From contig JAAERC010000111.1 of NCBI GenBank assembly GCA_024230695.1, positions 1 through 6,525 of the forward strand: a stretch of DNA of 6,525 bases, read 5' to 3'. Positions within the stretch are counted from its first letter, which is position 1. Every line of letters begins with the position of its first letter. Made by a program: the position numbers and the translations under genes. The notes under the pieces were generated by a model. That model saw only the letters and a list, made by a program, of their open reading frames with translations. It did no database searches and had not been told where the DNA came from. Shown piece by piece: positions 5,932 to 6,525 of this stretch. Source of the stretch: Candidatus Zixiibacteriota bacterium. Lineage in GTDB: Bacteria; Zixibacteria; MSB-5A5; GN15; PGXB01.

Positions 5932-6525
5932 TTATAATGCCATCGGGGCAGGACCGCCTTTATAGATATAGTTAATCAAATAAACAATATCAAGAATATC
6001 AATCGACTGGTCACCATTAACATTGGCAACATGAGGTGGGATCGCGTCAGGGCCATCTTTATACACATAATTAATAATCTGAACAATATCCAGAATATCA
6101 ATATTGTCATCGCTATTGGTATCACCATAAGTACCCCGAAAATATACAATGCCCGCTTTTGGAGCAGGATTATATTCTAATCCATTGGTATTGTTTTTGA
6201 ACAACGGATATATGGTACCGATATTTTTTGTATAAATGGTGGTTGTTTGGTTATTTTCTCCTGACAATATAGTAAAATATGTTTTCAATATAGGGCCGCT
6301 TCCCGGTTCCAAAACTATAAGATCGCCCGTTAGCTCAAATGAGAGAAAACCACTTCCAATCGAGCCGCCTGATACAATAAATCCTTCACTACGACATCCC
6401 AGCGTCGAGCATGAATCATATGCCAGTCTTATATCTCCTGAATATGTTACCGGAATCACAATTTTATCTAATGGAATAGTATTATTAGTAAAAATCGGAA
6501 TTTCAATGACATCACCAATTTCTCC
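5932..6525 (-). CDS. Cohesin-like beta-sandwich protein with C-terminal dockerin pair, N-terminus off the window
   Basis: The frame is open to the right edge, giving the last 197 residues of a longer protein; the GTG at 6459 lies inside the domain and is not the start. Residues 1 to about 130 begin GEIGDVIEIPI, then TNNTIPLDKIVIPVTY, and later GSGPILKTYFTI. This order (G-x-x-GD, a strand, then an asparagine-rich turn, and a late GSG-x-[IL] followed by a strand) is that of cohesin-type beta-sandwiches, though overall divergence is high. Dockerin loops follow at D135, N137, D139, D143, D146 and N168, N170, D172, D176, D179, ending in YKGGPAPMAL. It is the first gene of the row seen here. Cohesin-like and dockerin modules on one chain could let molecules join to each other or to the neighbouring proteins; this is inference. 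The dockerin call is firm, the cohesin-like call moderate. Confidence 0.8.
   Translation of the reverse strand, partial: GEIGDVIEIPIFTNNTIPLDKIVIPVTYSGDIRLAYDSCSTLGCRSEGFIVSGGSIGSGFLSFELTGDLIVLEPGSGPILKTYFTILSGENNQTTTIYTKNIGTIYPLFKNNTNGLEYNPAPKAGIVYFRGTYGDTNSDDNIDILDIVQIINYVYKDGPDAIPPHVANVNGDQSIDILDIVYLINYIYKGGPAPMAL
5953..6123 (-). repeat. Dockerin-type calcium-loop pair (protein of 5932-6525)
   Basis: Loop 1 is DTNSDDNIDILD and loop 2 is NVNGDQSIDILD, 33 residues apart, with tails VYKDGP and IYKGGPAP. It has the same 171-base length as the three other modules. Confidence 0.86.

Noticed and set aside
2440..6100. Recurring DNA string like ATATCAAGAATATCAAT, about eight copies, as a mobile or CRISPR-like repeat
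   Set aside because: Each copy is the codons for the conserved I-[DN]-I-L-D-[IV] of a dockerin loop, so protein conservation explains it.
6457..6459. GTG 6459 as start of the right-edge gene
   Set aside because: The frame is open to the window edge and the 22 upstream codons continue the beta-sandwich pattern; it is an internal Val.

Overview
The window is AT-rich bacterial DNA in which every gene reads on the minus strand (right to left). It holds two blocks. The first, at 2379-6525, is a row of four secreted proteins that all end in the same paired dockerin-type calcium-loop module. The second, at 1-2160, is a two-component pair: a cytoplasmic histidine kinase followed two bases later by an NtrC-type sigma-54 response regulator that runs off the left edge. 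Secreted dockerin proteins ending in 'YKGGPAP'-like tails, together with an NtrC-type regulator, suggest an uncultured Gram-negative lineage of the FCB/Zixibacteria kind. This placement is inferred from style only, since no marker gene is present.

Layout in transcription order. 6525-5932: 3' part of a gene for a cohesin-like beta-sandwich plus dockerin pair. 5774-4941: signal peptide, an unnamed domain here called 'A', then a dockerin pair. 4715-3294: signal peptide, domain A, an Ig-like region 'B', then a dockerin pair, interrupted by one in-frame TAA at 4169-4167. 3275-2379: signal peptide, region B, then a dockerin pair. A likely terminator (2366-2334) and a repeat-containing intergenic region follow, then the kinase (2160-688) and regulator (685-1).

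The most interesting point is the middle dockerin gene. It is a mosaic of its two neighbours: domain A matches the upstream gene, while the signal peptide, region B and dockerins match the downstream gene. Two separate open reading frames (one ending at 4167, the other opening near 4112) are in the same frame and align continuously with the upstream paralogue across the stop. The stop sits exactly where the paralogue has a Tyr codon (TAT), so a single base change explains it. A perfect 15-base direct repeat, 519 bases apart and in frame, brackets most of domain A and the stop. Loss of one repeat unit would give a 300-residue protein very like the 298-residue neighbour.

No RNA gene, insertion sequence, CRISPR array or replication origin was seen. 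All gene-free stretches are under 300 bases; their contents are described in the regulatory entries.
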